Assembly (NCBI GenBank): GCA_963729325.1
Contig: CAVSNS010000039.1
Coordinates: 1 to 64,000, forward strand
Origin: JABCYV01 sp963729325
Lineage (GTDB): Bacteria > Acidobacteriota > Terriglobia > Terriglobales > Acidobacteriaceae
Reading direction: 5' to 3'
Length of the DNA: 64,000 nt
Positions 63,575 to 64,000 of the stretch are shown one piece after another. Position 1 is the stretch's first letter, and the number at the start of each line of letters is the position of its first letter. The notes under the pieces were generated by a model. It did not search any database. It was not told where the DNA came from and was given only the letters and a program-made list of their open reading frames with translations. The position numbers and the translations under genes are program-made.

Positions 63575-64000
63575 ATGAAGCTCACCCCTGGAAAGCTGGC
63601 TGGTCTTAAGAGGGTATCCAACGAACGCGGCGTGATCGCCGCCGCCGCTATGGACCAGCGTGGTTCGCTGCAAAAATCCCTGGCCAAAGAAAAAGGCTCT
63701 GAAGTCGGCGACGCCATGATGGAAGAGTTCAAAACGCTGGTGACGGAAGTGCTCACCCCGCATGCCAGCGCAATTCTGCTCGATCCCGAGTGGGGTCTGC
63801 CGGCGTCCAAGCGGCGCGCTAAGAATGCTGGCCTGTTGTTGGCTTATGAGAAGACGGGATACGACAAGACTGGGCCGGGCCGCTTGCCCGATCTGCTGGA
63901 CCATTGGTCCGCTCGCCGGCTTAAGGAGGCTGGAGCGGACTGCGTCAAGATTTTGCTTTACTACTCACCGCTCGATCCTAAAGGGATCAATGACCGAAAG
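63575..64000 (+). CDS. lacD: Tagatose-1,6-bisphosphate aldolase-like protein (cut by window end)
   Basis: The first 142 codons are open to the window edge. It opens MKLTPGKLAGLKRVSNERGV, then AAAAMDQRGSLQKSLAKEKG, HASAILLDPEWGLPASKRRA, GLLLAYEKTGYDKTGPGRLP, and EAGADCVKILLYYSPLDP, where VKILLYYSP carries the expected Schiff-base lysine region of the LacD class I aldolase group. It cleaves tagatose 1,6-bisphosphate; related enzymes act on other ketose bisphosphates or sulfo-sugars, so the exact substrate is open. GGAGGAA precedes ATG 63575 and TTTACAAT (about 63533) is a likely -10 box. Confidence 0.88.
   Translation, partial: MKLTPGKLAGLKRVSNERGVIAAAAMDQRGSLQKSLAKEKGSEVGDAMMEEFKTLVTEVLTPHASAILLDPEWGLPASKRRAKNAGLLLAYEKTGYDKTGPGRLPDLLDHWSARRLKEAGADCVKILLYYSPLDPKGINDRK

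Overview
The window looks like a chromosome segment from an Acidobacteriota (Terriglobia-like) bacterium, probably a metagenome- or long-read-derived assembly. Pointers are two tandem secreted VWA proteins of the type known as VWFA-related Acidobacterial domain, an Oar-like TonB-dependent receptor with an N-terminal carboxypeptidase-regulatory domain, a Ser/Thr kinase fused to a PD40/TolB-like propeller, many secreted TPR proteins, and intergenic DNA full of short hairpin repeats. The taxonomic call is inference. About twenty otherwise recognisable genes, core ones included, carry single-base frameshifts. I merged the pieces and marked each one; indel errors in the assembly are the simplest explanation.

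Layout. 1-12 kb: a probable glucoside-uptake and degradation region. It has a TonB receptor plus TPR gene, a GntR/UTRA regulator behind a spacer with repeated CTCTATAGCGG boxes, a decayed glucokinase, an internally deleted group II intron, a secreted TPR protein and a GH3 beta-glucosidase. 12-24.6 kb: an accessory region bounded by an initiator tRNA-Met gene and a truncated tyrosine recombinase. It holds an IS110-family and an IS481-like transposase, transposase scraps, and single unrelated genes (SYLF protein, MerR regulator with a 37-residue Cys-rich peptide, membrane protein, SRPBCC protein, TPR protein, kinase). Several of these genes sit between members of a palindromic repeat family with conserved ends and a variable centre (copies E, A, B, C, D).

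24.6-36.4 kb: a peroxiredoxin with an in-frame UGA exactly at the peroxidatic cysteine and a bSECIS-like hairpin just downstream (a likely selenoprotein), acyl-CoA synthetase, a membrane protein, a PD-(D/E)XK-like endonuclease, a fatty-acid-hydroxylase-like protein, ThiG, FtsB, a phosphohexomutase and CutA, with repeat-rich spacers at 29-33 kb. 36.4-47 kb: aldo/keto reductase, DinB-family proteins, a methyltransferase, an amidohydrolase, BlaI/M56 peptidase and a GNAT acetyltransferase. 47-64 kb: a transsulfuration pair (CysK and cystathionine gamma-synthase/lyase), a PilZ coiled-coil protein, the two VWA proteins, DUF1015, a cell-wall amidase with a GerMN protein, alcohol dehydrogenase, RNase PH, VapBC, a cytochrome c / Rieske / cytochrome b-c gene set, and the start of a tagatose-bisphosphate-aldolase-like gene cut by the window end.
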